A stretch of DNA of 64,000 nucleotides from Acridotheres tristis (Eukaryota; Chordata; Aves; Passeriformes; Sturnidae). Where the stretch lies: the NCBI GenBank assembly GCA_037013685.1, contig CM072908.1, forward strand, positions 6,399,001 through 6,463,000, in the 5' to 3' direction. Below the pieces are notes generated by a model. That model worked only from the letters and a program-made list of their open reading frames with translations. It did not search any database and had not been told where the DNA came from. The translations under genes and the position numbers were made by a program. Below, piece after piece: positions 33,601 through 45,365 of the stretch; the stretch's first letter is position 1, and the number at the start of each line of letters is the position of its first letter.

Positions 33601-36600
33601 GCCCTCACACACTGATGTTTCTGGAACAGCTCATTGCTGGCACAAGTCCCTGCCAGAGATCAGCAATGCTGTGCCAGTTACACATGTGGAGAAGACCAAT
33701 ATCTGTGAATACCTCATGGACAAACCTCCCAGGGAGCCATCTACATGAGCTTCCCTGCACGCCAAGGGAACTGAACACCGGATTTAGAGACAGAACAGCT
33801 CAAATATTCCCTATTGTTCCCTGCTTTTTCACAGGCTTGGAAAGACACACCAGGCTGTGTTTCATAAGGCCATTAATTGACGCCTCAAACTGCTGAAGGC
33901 ACCGAGCTGCACAGCCTGAAAAGCTCTTATTAATAGCTCTTATTAAACACCTCTCTCTTCACTGTCTTTGCTTTTAATTTACATCAGAAATGTTGATGCC
34001 ATTCTGTCTTAGAGAGGTTTTTGTGTGCTCCAGGCTCCTGCAGAGGGTGGAGCTGCAGAACTCCTCCTTGAGAGATCAAGAAAGTAGGAGCTGGCTTTTT
34101 GGAGATATTTAGGAGCTAAAGACCCAATTCTCTGTGGGTTTAGTCAAGCAGCAGGTGACAGGCTGGGCTCAGTGCATTCACCAGGGGGCAGAGCCATCCC
34201 TGGGCTGGATTTGAAGCACACGGTTTTACTCTTCATGGGGAGAGAGGGAATGGAGAGGCTTTAAAGTCAGCTTAATAAGCAAAGCCATCACAGCACATTC
34301 CTCTCGCTCCAGCCCCGAGTCCTTCTCGCATGAGCAACGCCAGGGCTGAGCCCGACTTCAAAACTAATTGGCTGCTTTGATGCCGGTGCCTCTGCCCCGG
34401 CCGTATCTGCGGCAGAGCTGCCTTTGAAGGCAGAGCTGCTGCACCGCAGCCCCCAGCCCCAGGCAGAGGGAAAAACACCCTCCCATCCCCCTGGAGATGC
34501 TCTTTCACCCCCTCCTGCTCGCCCACCTGCTGCCAGGAGGGGTTGGGAAGGCAAGGCCGGGATAGGGAATGAACCTGCTGGGAGTCTCGGTGAAGCAGAG
34601 CATCGTTCCAGCCCCGCGGGGACTGGGGGCTCTACCTTGGGCTGCAGCCTCTCATCCTCCTCCAGGAACTCGGAGCTGCCCCTGGACACGGCAGCCAGAC
34701 CCTGGACCAGCCTCCTGCAGGCGTTGGGCCCAATGCCGAAGCTGTAGCACCTGCAAAGGGACAGGGAAAATCGGGATGCAAAGGAAAATCCAGCCCCGTG
34801 TAGCCCACACTCTCCCTCAGATAGAAACTCCCTCTGACTTTTTCCCACTGCTCTGTCCAGCAGAATAACCAGCCCCTCTTTTAGGTGGGTGGCAGGAGGG
34901 TTGGGAACCTCCCAGTGCCTAAAGGGGCTCCAAGGGAGCTGGAGAAGAACTTTGGGCATGGTCATGGAGTGACAGGACAATGAGGAATGGCTTCCCACTG
35001 ACAGAGGGCAGGGTTAGACTGGATATTGGGAAGAAATTCTTCCCTGTGAGGGTGGGCAGGACCTGGCACAGGGTGCTGTGGCTGCCCCTGGATCTCTGGA
35101 ATTGTCCAAGGCCAGACTGGACAGGGCTTGGAGCACCCTAATCCATGGAAGGAGTCCCTGCCCATGGTAGGGGGGTGGAATGAGATGGGCTTTAAGGTCC
35201 CTTCCAATCCAAACCATTCTGGGGTTTATGAACTGCCAGCCCCTCCCTCTCAGCAGACCCCAAACCCCTTCCCCAAAGACCAGCCTTCAGCAGTGACACT
35301 CAGGCGTTCCCAGCAGGACCTCAAGCCTTCCCTTCCTCTGCAAACACAAACAAGCTGCTTTGCTCTCAGTTCAGCTCTTTTCCCTGCTGGCTGTGGTCAA
35401 TAGCACTAAATATCCATTAATTATCTCTGCTTGCAATGAAAATAAACATTTTCTCAAGGAAGGAGGATCAAGCCAGGTGAGGCTGCTCCCCCCAGCTCTC
35501 AGGTCTGTGAATTAGGATTTGGTTTGGACTGAAGGCTGGAAGTCAAGCTAAGTGGGGATGGATGTGCCAGGAAGCCAAGAGGATGGGAATGGGTGGGATG
35601 TGGCATTTGAACAGGGCAGTGGATGCTGAGACAGAAAGCACCTTCAGCAGCAAACTGCATCTGCACAAGGGGCTTTTCTCTTGCAGGGTTTTAATCCTCA
35701 GATGGCTGCAAATCCTAGGCCAGTCTCACACCCCTCCTAAATAAGGCTCTGACCTTCTTTTAAGACTGGCCATGCCCAGGACTCTCCCTTCCAGGGTCAC
35801 CCAAGACCATGCTCGAGCTCTGATTGCATTTAACCCTCCCCTGGAGCTCCACAGAGCAAGGGGTGGGATGCCCTCCACACTGGGAAACACTCAGACCTCT
35901 GTGCAGGTACAAAACCACAGAGAAGCTTCCCTGATAACCCTGAAGTCTGAGAGATGGAAGAGGAATCACGATTTCTTGTATTTTTCTCATGTTTTGTGCC
36001 CCTTAAAGAGGCAGAGGAGAAATCAGAACAGCCTGTGATCAGGGCTGGGGAGCCAGGCTGGGAACTCGTGCACAAATTAGCTGCTTTTTACATTGCTCCC
36101 TTTCAGCATATTCAATTCTGCACAGCCCCATCCTGGAAGCAGCTGGGGCCAGCCCCAGATGTGCTTTAAAAAAAAATGGAAAAAAAAGCAAGGAAGATTG
36201 TTGGCGTGTCAATCTCTCCTAGCAGGAAGCATCAGCCGAGAGCTGTGAAGTTGTCAGCTCAATTATCCAGCTTTTGATTGTTTAAAAAGCATCTGAACTT
36301 CTGGGATCCGTTCCAAACCCTTTGAGGTTCTCCCATGGCTCAGAGCAGCAATCTCTCCTGCCTCTGTCTCTGAAGTGGGGATGTCTGTGAGCTGGAGCTG
36401 TGCTCGAGGGGAGGCACATGCCAGCCTGTGCCAGGTTCTGGCCCTGCAGGGCTCAGTGTGTACCTGGTGGAGCACGAGTGGTCCCGCAGCAGCTCCAGAA
36501 CCTTCCCGGTGTTGCTGATGGCCCCGGCTGTCAGCACAAAGAGCAGCCGGGGGTGGCCCCTGTGGATGGGCTGGCGGGTCACCCACTTCAGGGGGGATAA

Positions 36601-39600
36601 GAGGTTGATGCTGCCCATATCAGCCTGGATCCTCCTGATGCTCTGGCAGGCCATGGCCAGGCTCTCCTGCCCAAAGGAACGGTGGAATTGTCAGCACCAG
36701 CACCCTCCGAGCACCAAGGAGAACCACAGGAGATGCTGAGGGAGTTGAGGTTGCTCATCCTGGTGAAGGAAAGGCTTTGGGGAGACCTTAAAGCCCCTTC
36801 CAGTGCCTAAAGGGGCTCCAAGAGAGCTGGAGAAGGAGCTGTCCACATCCCTGGAGCGACAGGACAAGGGGGAATAGCTTTAAGCTGGAATAGGGCAGGG
36901 TTAGATTTGGTCTATAAGGAAATTATTTACTATAAGGGTGGTTGCCCAGAGCAGCTGTGGCTGCCCCTGGATCCCTGGAAGTGTCCAAGGCCAGGCTGGA
37001 TAAGGCTTGGAGCACCCAGGGATAGTGGAAGGTGTCCCTGTCCCTGTGAGATCCCTCCCCACACAAACCAGTCTGTGTTTCTGTGGACTGTGGGTTCACA
37101 CACCTCACAATAGGCTTGGCTGACAGGAAAGAGGGTCTTGAAGGTGGATCCAAAGCCAATGATGTTGAAGAGACACTCTGGCATCAGGCTCTTGAGAATG
37201 ACCAACAGGGCATCCTGAGGGGTGGAAAGCAAACAGACATCAGCACACCTGGGCCCTCCCTGGCTGCCCCAACTCCCCAGGAAAAGCTCTGCCCAGAGCC
37301 ATCCCATCTTATCCCCACCTTCATCTCTCAACAAACCAACTGCTTCTTTCCCATGCCTCCATATGACCCTGCTCTTTTCAAAGTCCCTTGATGATATTTG
37401 GGATCAGAAGCAGTGAGGAAAATGGGGAGTCTTTGGGGAAAAAAAGACAACAAAGAACTGAACAATTTTTTCTGTTTGTTTTTAAGGGATTCAATTTGTG
37501 CTGGCAACACAGTGCTGCAGCACAGAGCTGGTGGGTGAGAAGCAGAGTGTGAAATTGAGAAGTGCGACACGCAATGCATCTGAATGCCTAAACTCGAAGA
37601 AAATAAACAAACAGCTTTAAGTTACACAAAAGGAAAAGCCTCCCTCATCTCCAATTCTCTTGTATTCATAGCTGGTTTCAATTAAAATAACTGGGAGACA
37701 ACAGTTTTAAGCTATTTTCTTTACCAGAGGTGGTTATCTAATGTGCCTATTCCTAGGCTTTACATAAGGCAAGAGCAACTCGAATTGTCACAGTGATATT
37801 GTGGACAAGTCCAGGACAGAGCTTGTGATCAGCAACTGAGCAAGAGCTGCCTAAGGAGCTCTTGAGCTTGTAGGAGCAATTATGTGGCAGGAGAGGAGGC
37901 CCATTTAAAGCAAGTGTTTATTTAAAGCAAAATGTAAAGCAAAGTGTTCAGGAGCAGCTCAGTTCTATTTAAATGCTGATCAAGGCAGACTCCTGCCAGT
38001 CTGCCGAGGGCAGCAGAAACCCTCGAGCTGCCCCTGGAGGAGCTGCCAAGGTCAAACAGGCACCAACAGCCTCCCTGAGTTGTCCTACCAGAGGCAAAGA
38101 CCAAGTGAGGGACACAGTGAATCCCCTGCCCGGGTCCAGCAGGGATGTGGTGCCAGGTCAGCCCAGCTCCCAAAGCCTGTAAGACTCAGCACCAACACAG
38201 AGCTGGAGCATTGAAAATCAGTGGAATGATGTACAAGAACAGGGCTGCCCTTTAACAGGCTCTGGAGTACTCAAATCCAAGCTGTTATCTCAAACCTACG
38301 AGGATATATTTATACCACTGCTCCCAGATGGCTCCTGGGATGCTGGCTCTTCCAGATCTCAGTGCTGACATCCCATCTTGGAACTCATTACAAATACACA
38401 AATACAAATTTCCAAATATTTCTCTTAAAGCACTTCCCAAAATGGGCAACTGATGCCTGCTTGCTATTTCAGCAAGCAGAAAGATTTATTGCTTCTTATG
38501 GTAAATATTGATCTTGATCCTGTTGCACTCCATAGCTATATGGCAACTCAATAAGGAGGGATGTTTGCTTCTAGAAAAGTCAATTCCCAATTATTAGTGC
38601 AGTTTTGCCAGCAAGCACCATCACAGCCTGGCTCTTCTCCCTGGCTGCATCAGGGTGGGAAAGGAACTGGCTGCAGGAAATTTAAATTTAAATCCCTGAA
38701 TTTTCCACTCCAGCTGCTTTGGAAGGATGCCCTCCTGCTCCACACGGGCCCTTCCACCCCATCCCTGAGTGCATCCTGAGGCTGCACAGCTCCAAGACTG
38801 TCATGCCATGCATCCAGGCAGCTGAGGATGATGCAGAAGGTTCTACCAATCAAAACCCACCCAAACCCTCTCAGAACAGCCCCTGCAAGGTCCCTGGTGT
38901 CTGCAAGTGACAAATAAGGATGGGACACTCGAAGGAGGGACAGTGGGTTTCTCCCCTGAGGTATCTCCTCCAAAATTTCCCTCAAAATAGTTTTTCCTGA
39001 AGGGGAACAGCTTTTTTCCTGTTACTACAGCCCTCCTGCCATGGGGTTTCCATTTCAGGACCTCTAAGAGAAGGGCTCTGATCCTGCAGGTCCCCATCTC
39101 CAGGGGACAATCCTGCCTCCACAGAGGCTGCAGAGACTGTGGTGCCCAAACCCAGCCATGCTGGGAGTCAAAAAGCAAAACTCCACTGTGAGACAAGATT
39201 CCCAGACTCCTAAAGATGCTGGGGGAAGGGGGTACAACTCCAGAGATATCCTGCTCCCTTTGGGAACAGCCTCCCTATCCCAGGGGATGTGCTGCAGCCA
39301 TCTGCAGGCTCCCCAGCATCCCAATCCTTGTTGCTGAAGGTGTCTGTCCTTCTTCAGCAGTTCCCATGGAAACTGGAGGCAGATGGGAAAAGAGATGTGC
39401 TAAAAGATGGACAAGCTCAGGAGTGGGTTCGTGGGAACCTCATGAGGTTCAACAGACCAAGGGCAGGGTCCTGCACCAGGGCTGGCTCTGGGTAAGAGCC
39501 ACATGTGACAGGGGAACCTCAGACCCACAAAATACCCTGACAATGCTGTTTTTTATCCAGAGGTCTTGACACACCTCCCATAACCATCCACACCAGGCTG

Positions 39601-42600
39601 CTGGTGTTCATTTGTGTTTGGAAAAGGGATGTCTCATGTTTAAATCATTTCTGTGGGTTCACAGAGGTGCCCATCAGCAAAACCTCTCTTAATGCATGGT
39701 CAGCACCTCGCTCCCCTTGGAGCTCCCTGGAGGTTTTGTCCTAGGCAGCCATCAGCCAAAGTCCTCCTGGAGACAGGGAGAACTGAAAAAGGGATGCACA
39801 AGACATGCCAGCAAGAGAGGGAAGGAAAATCATTTTGCATTTTATGTGCTGACAGGAAGAAAGGGAAGAGAATGGGGGAAATCACCTTCGTTGCAGGTAC
39901 CAAACAAGTGCCATGGTTACCCCATAATTACCCCCCATCCCCTGATAATGAACACTTATGCTCTCATCACCCCCCACCACTCTCTCTCATTCATCCCTGC
40001 TGACAGGCAGGTGCTTCCCCTCCTGCAGGTACCTTGGCACGGCTGATGTTCACACCACTCATGCTCCTGCTGCGGTCTACCAGGAAGATAAACTCTCCCT
40101 GGGCTTTCCTGAGGCCTGGCTGCACAGTCCTCAAGTCAGGGCAGAAGTTGAGCATGATGACAGGGTGGTGGGGGATGTCCTTGTTCAGTCGCTTCCTGAT
40201 GATTTCCATCTAAAAGAAAGCAGGAGAGAGCTCGAGAGGTTGGTCTTTTCACCCCATTTCAATTTGAGGGGAATCAGAGCAGGGCTAAAAATGTGAGTGC
40301 ATGGCCTTTTGTGGACCAGAATCTGCTTGTTCTGGCCCCAGAGGTGACAACAGCAGAGTGGGCCAAGGTCCAGGTCCTGTTCTGTCCATACCCACAGCAT
40401 TCACCATCCCTGCAAGTGTCCAAGGCCAGGCTGGACAGGGCTTGGGGCAAGCTGGGATAGTGAAAGGTGTCCCTGCTCACTGGAGGGGTGGGACAAGGTA
40501 AGCTTTGAGGTCCTTTCCACCAAACTATTCTGGGTTTATATGGAGCAACTGCTCAGATAAACTCAGATAAAAGCCTGGAGAAGAAATCAAAAGACCTGGC
40601 CCTACCCAGCACCTTGCAAAACTGCTTCTCCAAGCATTTCATTAGATCCTTCCCAAAATCCTGGTCCATTAGCACAGCTCAGCATCCCACCGAGGCACAG
40701 CAGAGGTTTTCTCTGTGGTCACTCATTAATGAAGTGTGAGATGCAGCCCTTGATCTGCTGCATTCAGCACTCCAATTCATTCCTGCCACCTCTGGTTTGC
40801 TGCTTTTTCTGCCCATGTCTTTTATCACTTTTCTTTGTAGGGATTGAAAGGCTTTGGAAAGCTGAACCGTCTGCTCTGGCCGTGGTTCGATAGGAACCTG
40901 CACGATCCCTGCACTGCACACAGCTCCAATGGCTCTCTGCATTTTCTCTCCTTCTATTTCAAGTATTCATTACAAATGGGATAAAATTAAACTGGTAAAA
41001 ACCTCTTGTGCTGGGTTTATAATGTGCTGTTATGTGTGTATCAAGCAGTATCACAGCCTCAGCTGCTTTGGAGGGAGCTCCAGGACCCCACATCAGCCCT
41101 TTCATCCCTGGGACTGAGTGTGGAAACAACTCCTCAACAGCAGCTCGATCCTCAGGGGCCTTGTTTGCCTCTTTTCTCCTCTTTCTGGCTGCTTTTCTCC
41201 TTGGTTTCACAGGGAGTAAACCAGACCCCAGATAACTGGGCTTGTTTTCTCCAGCCATGACTCACATTCCTCAGTCTAAGAACTGACGACCAACCTTTGT
41301 TTTGTAAAACTCACCAACTCCCAGTGGCTCCACACACACACAAGCTCTGCTTTCAGCTCCTCTGCCTGAGTGCTGCTTCTCTGACCCAGTGAAAAGACAG
41401 GTCCCACTCACAGGAACGAGCCAAGCTCCCACTCATCCTCCTGCCTTTCCCTTCTATGCTATGGGGTATAAATTAATCAGCTGCTGAGAAATCAAAAGGC
41501 TTTTTCCATTTCCATTTCCCTCCAGCCATATGACATTATTTTCTTTAACAACTTTTCTAGTTTATCACATTCCAGACTAGAGTGTTCCTTGCTGCCTCTG
41601 TCCAAATACTGAATCATGGCCCTGGACCTATCCACAGAACTGCCTGGAATGCTCTTGGGTATCCATAACATAAATTTCCTGTGTGATCAGGATGAGCCCA
41701 TATTTTGGGATTTCTCACTGACTGGAGAGAATTTTACAGGCAAATCTTCAGTAAACAGCTTCAGAGGAGCTACTACAGGTCAGCCAGAAAAGAAAACATC
41801 TCCTCACCTCCCTCCCATTCCCCTTCACCCATTATCCAATTACAGTAAACTAATCAGATTTTGTCGAGGAAAGTTGATTCCAGTGTGCATCCATCCCCAC
41901 CAACCTACAGCTGACAGCATCCAAGCCTTTTGCATAACAAACAGAGGGAGGGGAATTAATTATCATTTACTGCTGAAATTTCTGGGCTAATTTAATTTAA
42001 GCCAAGAAGTGGCCAGTGCCCTGCTCTGAGCAGCAGCAATTCCAGCCCATCATCTACCCCAGGTATTCCAGGCATTTCTTCTGCTCCCTGCAGTCGTTTC
42101 CCAGTCCTCCCGGGGCACAGGTGGCTTTCCTGTAGGGATAAGTCTCCAGAATGATCCCCCCTGAGATAATTTGACATGCTAAAGACGCAGAAATAATTAG
42201 GGAGCCATCCGAGGCGTAGCGTGGGAGTTTCATCTGTTCCACCTGCCACACACTGAACACAATTAGAGGAGATGCCTGCAGAGTCCCAGCCCTGAGAGAG
42301 AGAGTGGAGGGCAAAGGGAAGGGAGGAGAGGAGGGTTGACAAGTCTCTGGTGAAAGGAGAAATCTCAGCAGCACGGGGAGGCACCCCTGCAGCAGGTCTG
42401 GCATGTCTGCCAAGAAGGACCCAGGGTCAGACACGTGGAGAAGGAGTTTTGGGGGAAATTAGCATCCCTGGGCACACAGGAGAGCCCTGGCTGGGTAAAA
42501 CAGGAGCTGTCAGCCCCAGCTGTGGCCACACAAGCACAGCCTGTCCCTTAGGGGAAGATGCCCACCCTGGAAATCAGGAGGGCTCTGAGCTGTCTGCCCC

Positions 42601-45365
42601 TTTCCACTGATCCCAGACACGCCAAAGTGTTGGGCTGTCACTCATTCCTTCAGAACTGCTGGAAGACGAGGCACAAATCCCAGCACAGATATTTTTCTCT
42701 TTGCTGCTCAGCAGAACAAAGAGAAGTCTCTCCTACCTTGTCTTCAGTTCAGCTCATTATTCCCAGGAAAATCACTTCTTTCTTTCTGACAGCTACCCAG
42801 AAACAGTAAACATTTACTGAGCAATTAAAAGAATATTTTATTCTATGTCATTGCAATAATTATAATACCCTTAATGGTATCACAATGCACCTCTCTAATT
42901 ATGCTATGCTAGACTAGCACTAATTATACACACAATAACCATCTCAGAGCTCCTTCCCCTCTCAGTTTATCAGCAGCACTACTGAATTTCCCCCTCTTCC
43001 TCCACACAAGCCCCTCTCTGAGGGAGGATGCTGCAGGTCTCATTGGGACAGTGTAATATCAGTGTTCTATCTGATGATAGAATCATCTTCTAGCTCAGCT
43101 TCAGTCCATGGAAAGCCTCAGCTGACACCTGCAGCTTGTGTTTCTCACCTTTTTCTTGGCACTGGGGTCTTTCTTAGTGCCTTTAATGAAATCGTTCTTC
43201 CCCTTCAGGTGTCGTTCGTACTCTGCAGGGGTCATGTCACCCTTTTCCATTAAGACGTGGGGCATGTGGGGCTCTGGAAATGCAGAGAATTGTGTGAAGA
43301 ACAGCCCTGGTTACACTTTGGGTCTGGCAGAGATGCAGGCACCCTTGGTTGGGAAAACAACTGTAGCTGTGAGCTGGGGAGCACAGAAAACCCTGAGAGG
43401 GGCCAGGATTACCTCCTGGGAAGCCTAACCTTGACAATATTTGCAACACCAGCACTAACCCAGCTGTCTCCAGAGCTACAGACGAGGATCCCAGGAAGAG
43501 GCAAGAGCAGCAGAGGGGAAGCAGAGGCCACCTACCACTTGGATGAATCAGGATCTCCACGGGTCTGTCGAAGGTGTGTTTGTTGGCCAGCGTGATCACG
43601 ATGCTCTTGGCAGAGCGAGCCGAGGGGTCGGCGTCTGCCCGGATCTCGTGTGTGGGGCTCTCAACTCCTGCCCGGGGAAACCCAGGAGCCAGCAGGGATT
43701 GAGGATGGGGGAGAGCAGGGAGAAGAAGACAGGAACCCATCTTAGCATCAACCCTGTACTGGTAAATCCACCCCAGCACAGTGAAGGTGCCAGCACAGAT
43801 TTACATTGTGGAGGAGGAGTGTGGACATTGCCTTGGGGAGGTGATAAACCAGCCTCGTGCATCAGGACAGCCCCAGTGCTCTTACCTGCCAGCAAACACG
43901 GCCCCCGGATCTCCAGGTGGAAGCTGAACTCATACTCAAAGGGGTTGGTGGCCTCACTGTCCAGCAGCTGAGCCAGGCAGAACCTGCTCTCCTGCTCTGG
44001 GCTCCCCGATCCACAGAGGTGTTTGTCCCTGCAGTGAGATAAATCCAAATAAACCCTGTGAACATGTTCTATCCCCCCAGGAACTGCAGGTCTGCCAGAG
44101 CCAAAGACTACAGCCATTCTCCAGCCTCCTGCAGCTCCTGCTCAGCCAGCCCTGCATTCCCCAGGATCAATCCCACACAGAGCCCACCCTGTGGTTTTAC
44201 ATACGATCGGAGCTGGTGGCTGGAAAAGCTGCTGGCATTCTCCAGGCTGGGCTGGGGGACCCTGGGGACACACACAGCTGGCAGAAGGACCCTCACCACC
44301 CCACTAGGCAGTGTCTGCAGCTCAGAGGAGGTGCTGATGAAGATGGAGACACTTTCCAGGGGAGGAATCATGCCCAGGCTAGCCACAAAAACAATCCTCT
44401 CCAGGTCCTCATCCATCATAATCCTTCCTGCACAGAGATTGGACCACGCCAGGTATTGCAACCATGGAAAATGCTCCTTTCCAGGCCTCCCACAACCCCC
44501 AGCCCTGGATCAAACACCCAAAGCTCCCACTGCACACGTCAGTTTTCTCTAAAGAGCCCCAACTTCTGCATCACTCCTTTGGCTGCTCAGCAGCAGCAGT
44601 GCTTTTCAAGATAGATAAGAGTGGCACTTTTGGCATGAGCACCACAACCCCTCAGCCTCCCAAAAGGAGCCCCCTTGGTGCCACAGCATACACCAGCCAG
44701 CACCCCCTGTCACCTCCCCACTCCCCTTCCCCTCCTCTTCTCCCCACATTCCCTAAAACACCCTCAACCCCCTCACCACTTCCATCACCAGCTCTTCCAG
44801 GGGGGAGGCTGCAGCTGTTGAAGTAGGTGCCATCAATCTTGGCTTTGTCTTTGATCTGCACTGTCACGGTGCGCTGGGACACGGCCGCCTCGAAGCCCAC
44901 CACAGTCGTGCCCTCGTCCAAGGGGTACACAAAGAGACCTGCCAGCCAGGAGGAGTGTTAGCAACACCCACCTCTTCCCTGCACCTACCAGCCAGGTCCC
45001 TCTTGGCACTTCCCAAGTGGGAAAAAAATCCCACTTGTGGGATTTTTCACACCCAAAAGGTCGTAGACTTGGACACAATACACTTGGTTGTGCTTCCCAC
45101 CAGCATCTAAAGCTTGAAGGCATGCACAGAAACCCAGCACTGGCATATCCTGACTCTGAAGTTCTCATTCCAAGCTTCACTCCTTAAAACTTGCCTTCCA
45201 AAGCCTGGGGGTCTGGGTTGTGGTAGGTGAGCAGGGCTGTCATCCCAAAGGCGTAGCCGCTGACACAGGACGTCACCTCGGACGCAATGAGGGGCAGCTG
45301 GGAGAGGGTGGCCCAGTTCATCAACCCTGGCATCTTCCCGAGGGTCTCTGGGTGATGATGGAGAG
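24645..45365 (-). CDS. VWA5B1: VWA5B1, VIT/VWA-domain protein (22 coding exons, minus strand)
   Basis: Coding begins at 45333. Exons in transcript order: 45195-45333, 44789-44938, 44205-44427, 43886-44028, 43536-43667, 43149-43273, 40033-40209, 37104-37214, 36464-36666, 34636-34750, 32975-33160, 32549-32744, 31425-31612, 30118-30173 (tentative), 28959-29143, 28482-28799, 27735-27872, 27088-27216, 26551-26625, 26122-26191, 25777-25900, 24645-25562. Phases agree throughout, giving about 1366 residues (human, as recalled, about 1220). The start MPGLMNW and end LEFNLLCYNP match the family. A VIT-like region lies N-terminal and the VWA domain spans about 345-520. The DxSxS metal motif is D349/S351/S353, but the usual MIDAS Thr and Asp are replaced (I420, A447). 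The 45365-45334 segment is 5' UTR after an acceptor, so a noncoding first exon lies upstream. Intron 1 is GC-AG. Function is poorly known; the genomic position beside CAMK2N1 supports orthology. Confidence 0.93.
25114..25347 (-). repeat. VWA5B1: 39-bp in-frame minisatellite coding 13-residue repeats in VWA5B1
   Basis: There are five identical 39-bp copies (25114-25308) plus a diverged sixth (25309-25347). Read on the minus strand they encode ARGAGKAPSTADM five times, preceded by a variant unit, inside the last VWA5B1 exon. The frame is preserved. I recall no such repeat in mammalian VWA5B1, so it appears to be a lineage-specific expansion in a disordered, Ser/Pro/Gly/Ala-rich linker. Confidence 0.95.
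27295..27557 (+). mobile_element. CR1 LINE 3'-end fragment
   Basis: In a VWA5B1 intron and antisense to the gene. It carries GTGTCCAAGGCCAGGTTGGA, a GAGCTTTAAGGTCTCTTCCA block and the terminal ATTCTATGG-like tail of avian CR1. 5'-truncated. Confidence 0.9.
28196..28275 (-). mobile_element. Short CR1 3'-end fragment
   Basis: On the plus strand it reads AATCACAGAATCATGGAACA, then AGGATCATCAAGTCCAACCC, the reverse complement of a CR1 3' terminus. Only about 80 bp is retained. It lies in a VWA5B1 intron. Confidence 0.75.
29620..29662. repeat. T-rich simple repeat
   Basis: (TTTTTATC)n grades into a T-run of about 20, in a VWA5B1 intron. Confidence 0.85.
30118..30173 (-). other. VWA5B1: Candidate short VWA5B1 exon (56 nt)
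   Basis: The flanking exons (31425-31612, ending phase 0; 28959-29143, starting phase 2) need a connecting exon of length 3n+2. This 56-nt segment has an acceptor TTGACATTTTCAG, a donor AG|GTCAGC and an open frame, and satisfies both phases. It would encode about 18 residues ending in GKER before IRGTGARRP. Human has about 14 residues in the corresponding place, with little similarity. Other short exons are possible. Confidence 0.35.
31072..31310. repeat. (TATCTA)n hexanucleotide microsatellite
   Basis: About 240 bp of TATCTA/TCTATA repeats with interruptions (TATTATTATATC, ATGTC, ATCC) lies in the VWA5B1 intron next to the exon at 31425-31612. The ORFs through it encode only Tyr/Ile or Ser/Ile strings and are artefacts. 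Confidence 0.97.
33362..33412 (+). mobile_element. Possible CR1 3'-terminal remnant
   Basis: The sequence GGTTGGTCTTTTCCAGCTGA followed by ATGATTCCATGATT resembles the last 50 bp of a CR1 element. It is too short and diverged for certainty. Confidence 0.35.
34885..35230 (+). mobile_element. CR1 LINE 3'-end fragment
   Basis: It contains the CR1 blocks AAAGGGGCTCCAAGGGAGCT, TTGGGAAGAAATTCTTCCCT, CTGGACAGGGCTTGGAGCAC and TTAAGGTCCCTTCCAATCCA. It is antisense to VWA5B1 and intronic. Confidence 0.92.
36705..37050 (+). mobile_element. CR1 LINE 3' fragment
   Basis: Same blocks as the copy at 34885-35230: AAAGGGGCTCCAAGAGAGCT, GGAAGTGTCCAAGGCCAGGC and CTTGGAGCACCCAGGGATAG, with part of the 3' terminus lost. 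It lies in the VWA5B1 intron between exons 37104-37214 and 36464-36666, ending about 55 bp from the former. Confidence 0.9.
40395..40542 (+). mobile_element. CR1 LINE 3'-end fragment
   Basis: The segment reads CAAGTGTCCAAGGCCAGGCT, GGACAGGGCTTGGGGCAAGC and AGCTTTGAGGTCCTTTCCAC, ending near TATTCTGGGTTTA. It is a short CR1 tail in a VWA5B1 intron. Confidence 0.88.
40550..43140. other. Large VWA5B1 intron, no exon recognised
   Basis: Mostly unique sequence. The 42820-42940 stretch (AATTAAAAGAATATTTTATT, TAATTATAATACCC, CTAATTATGC) is AT-rich with many homeodomain-core TAATTA motifs. It could be a regulatory element, but nothing else supports that. Confidence 0.45.
45189..45195 (-). promoter_or_regulatory. 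VWA5B1: GC-type 5' splice site of VWA5B1 coding exon 1
   Basis: The exon ends ...GAAG and the intron starts GCAAGT. Translation across this junction into the exon beginning at 44938 gives LEG-LFVYPLDE, matching the family (QG-LFVYPLDE in human, as recalled). No GT at this position would preserve the phase. GCAAGT is the preferred sequence of the minor GC-AG class. Confidence 0.85.

Noticed and set aside
45015..45036. Hairpin AAGTGGGA / TCCCACTT with a 6-bp loop in a VWA5B1 intron
   Set aside because: An isolated short inverted repeat with no conserved context, expected by chance in 64 kb.
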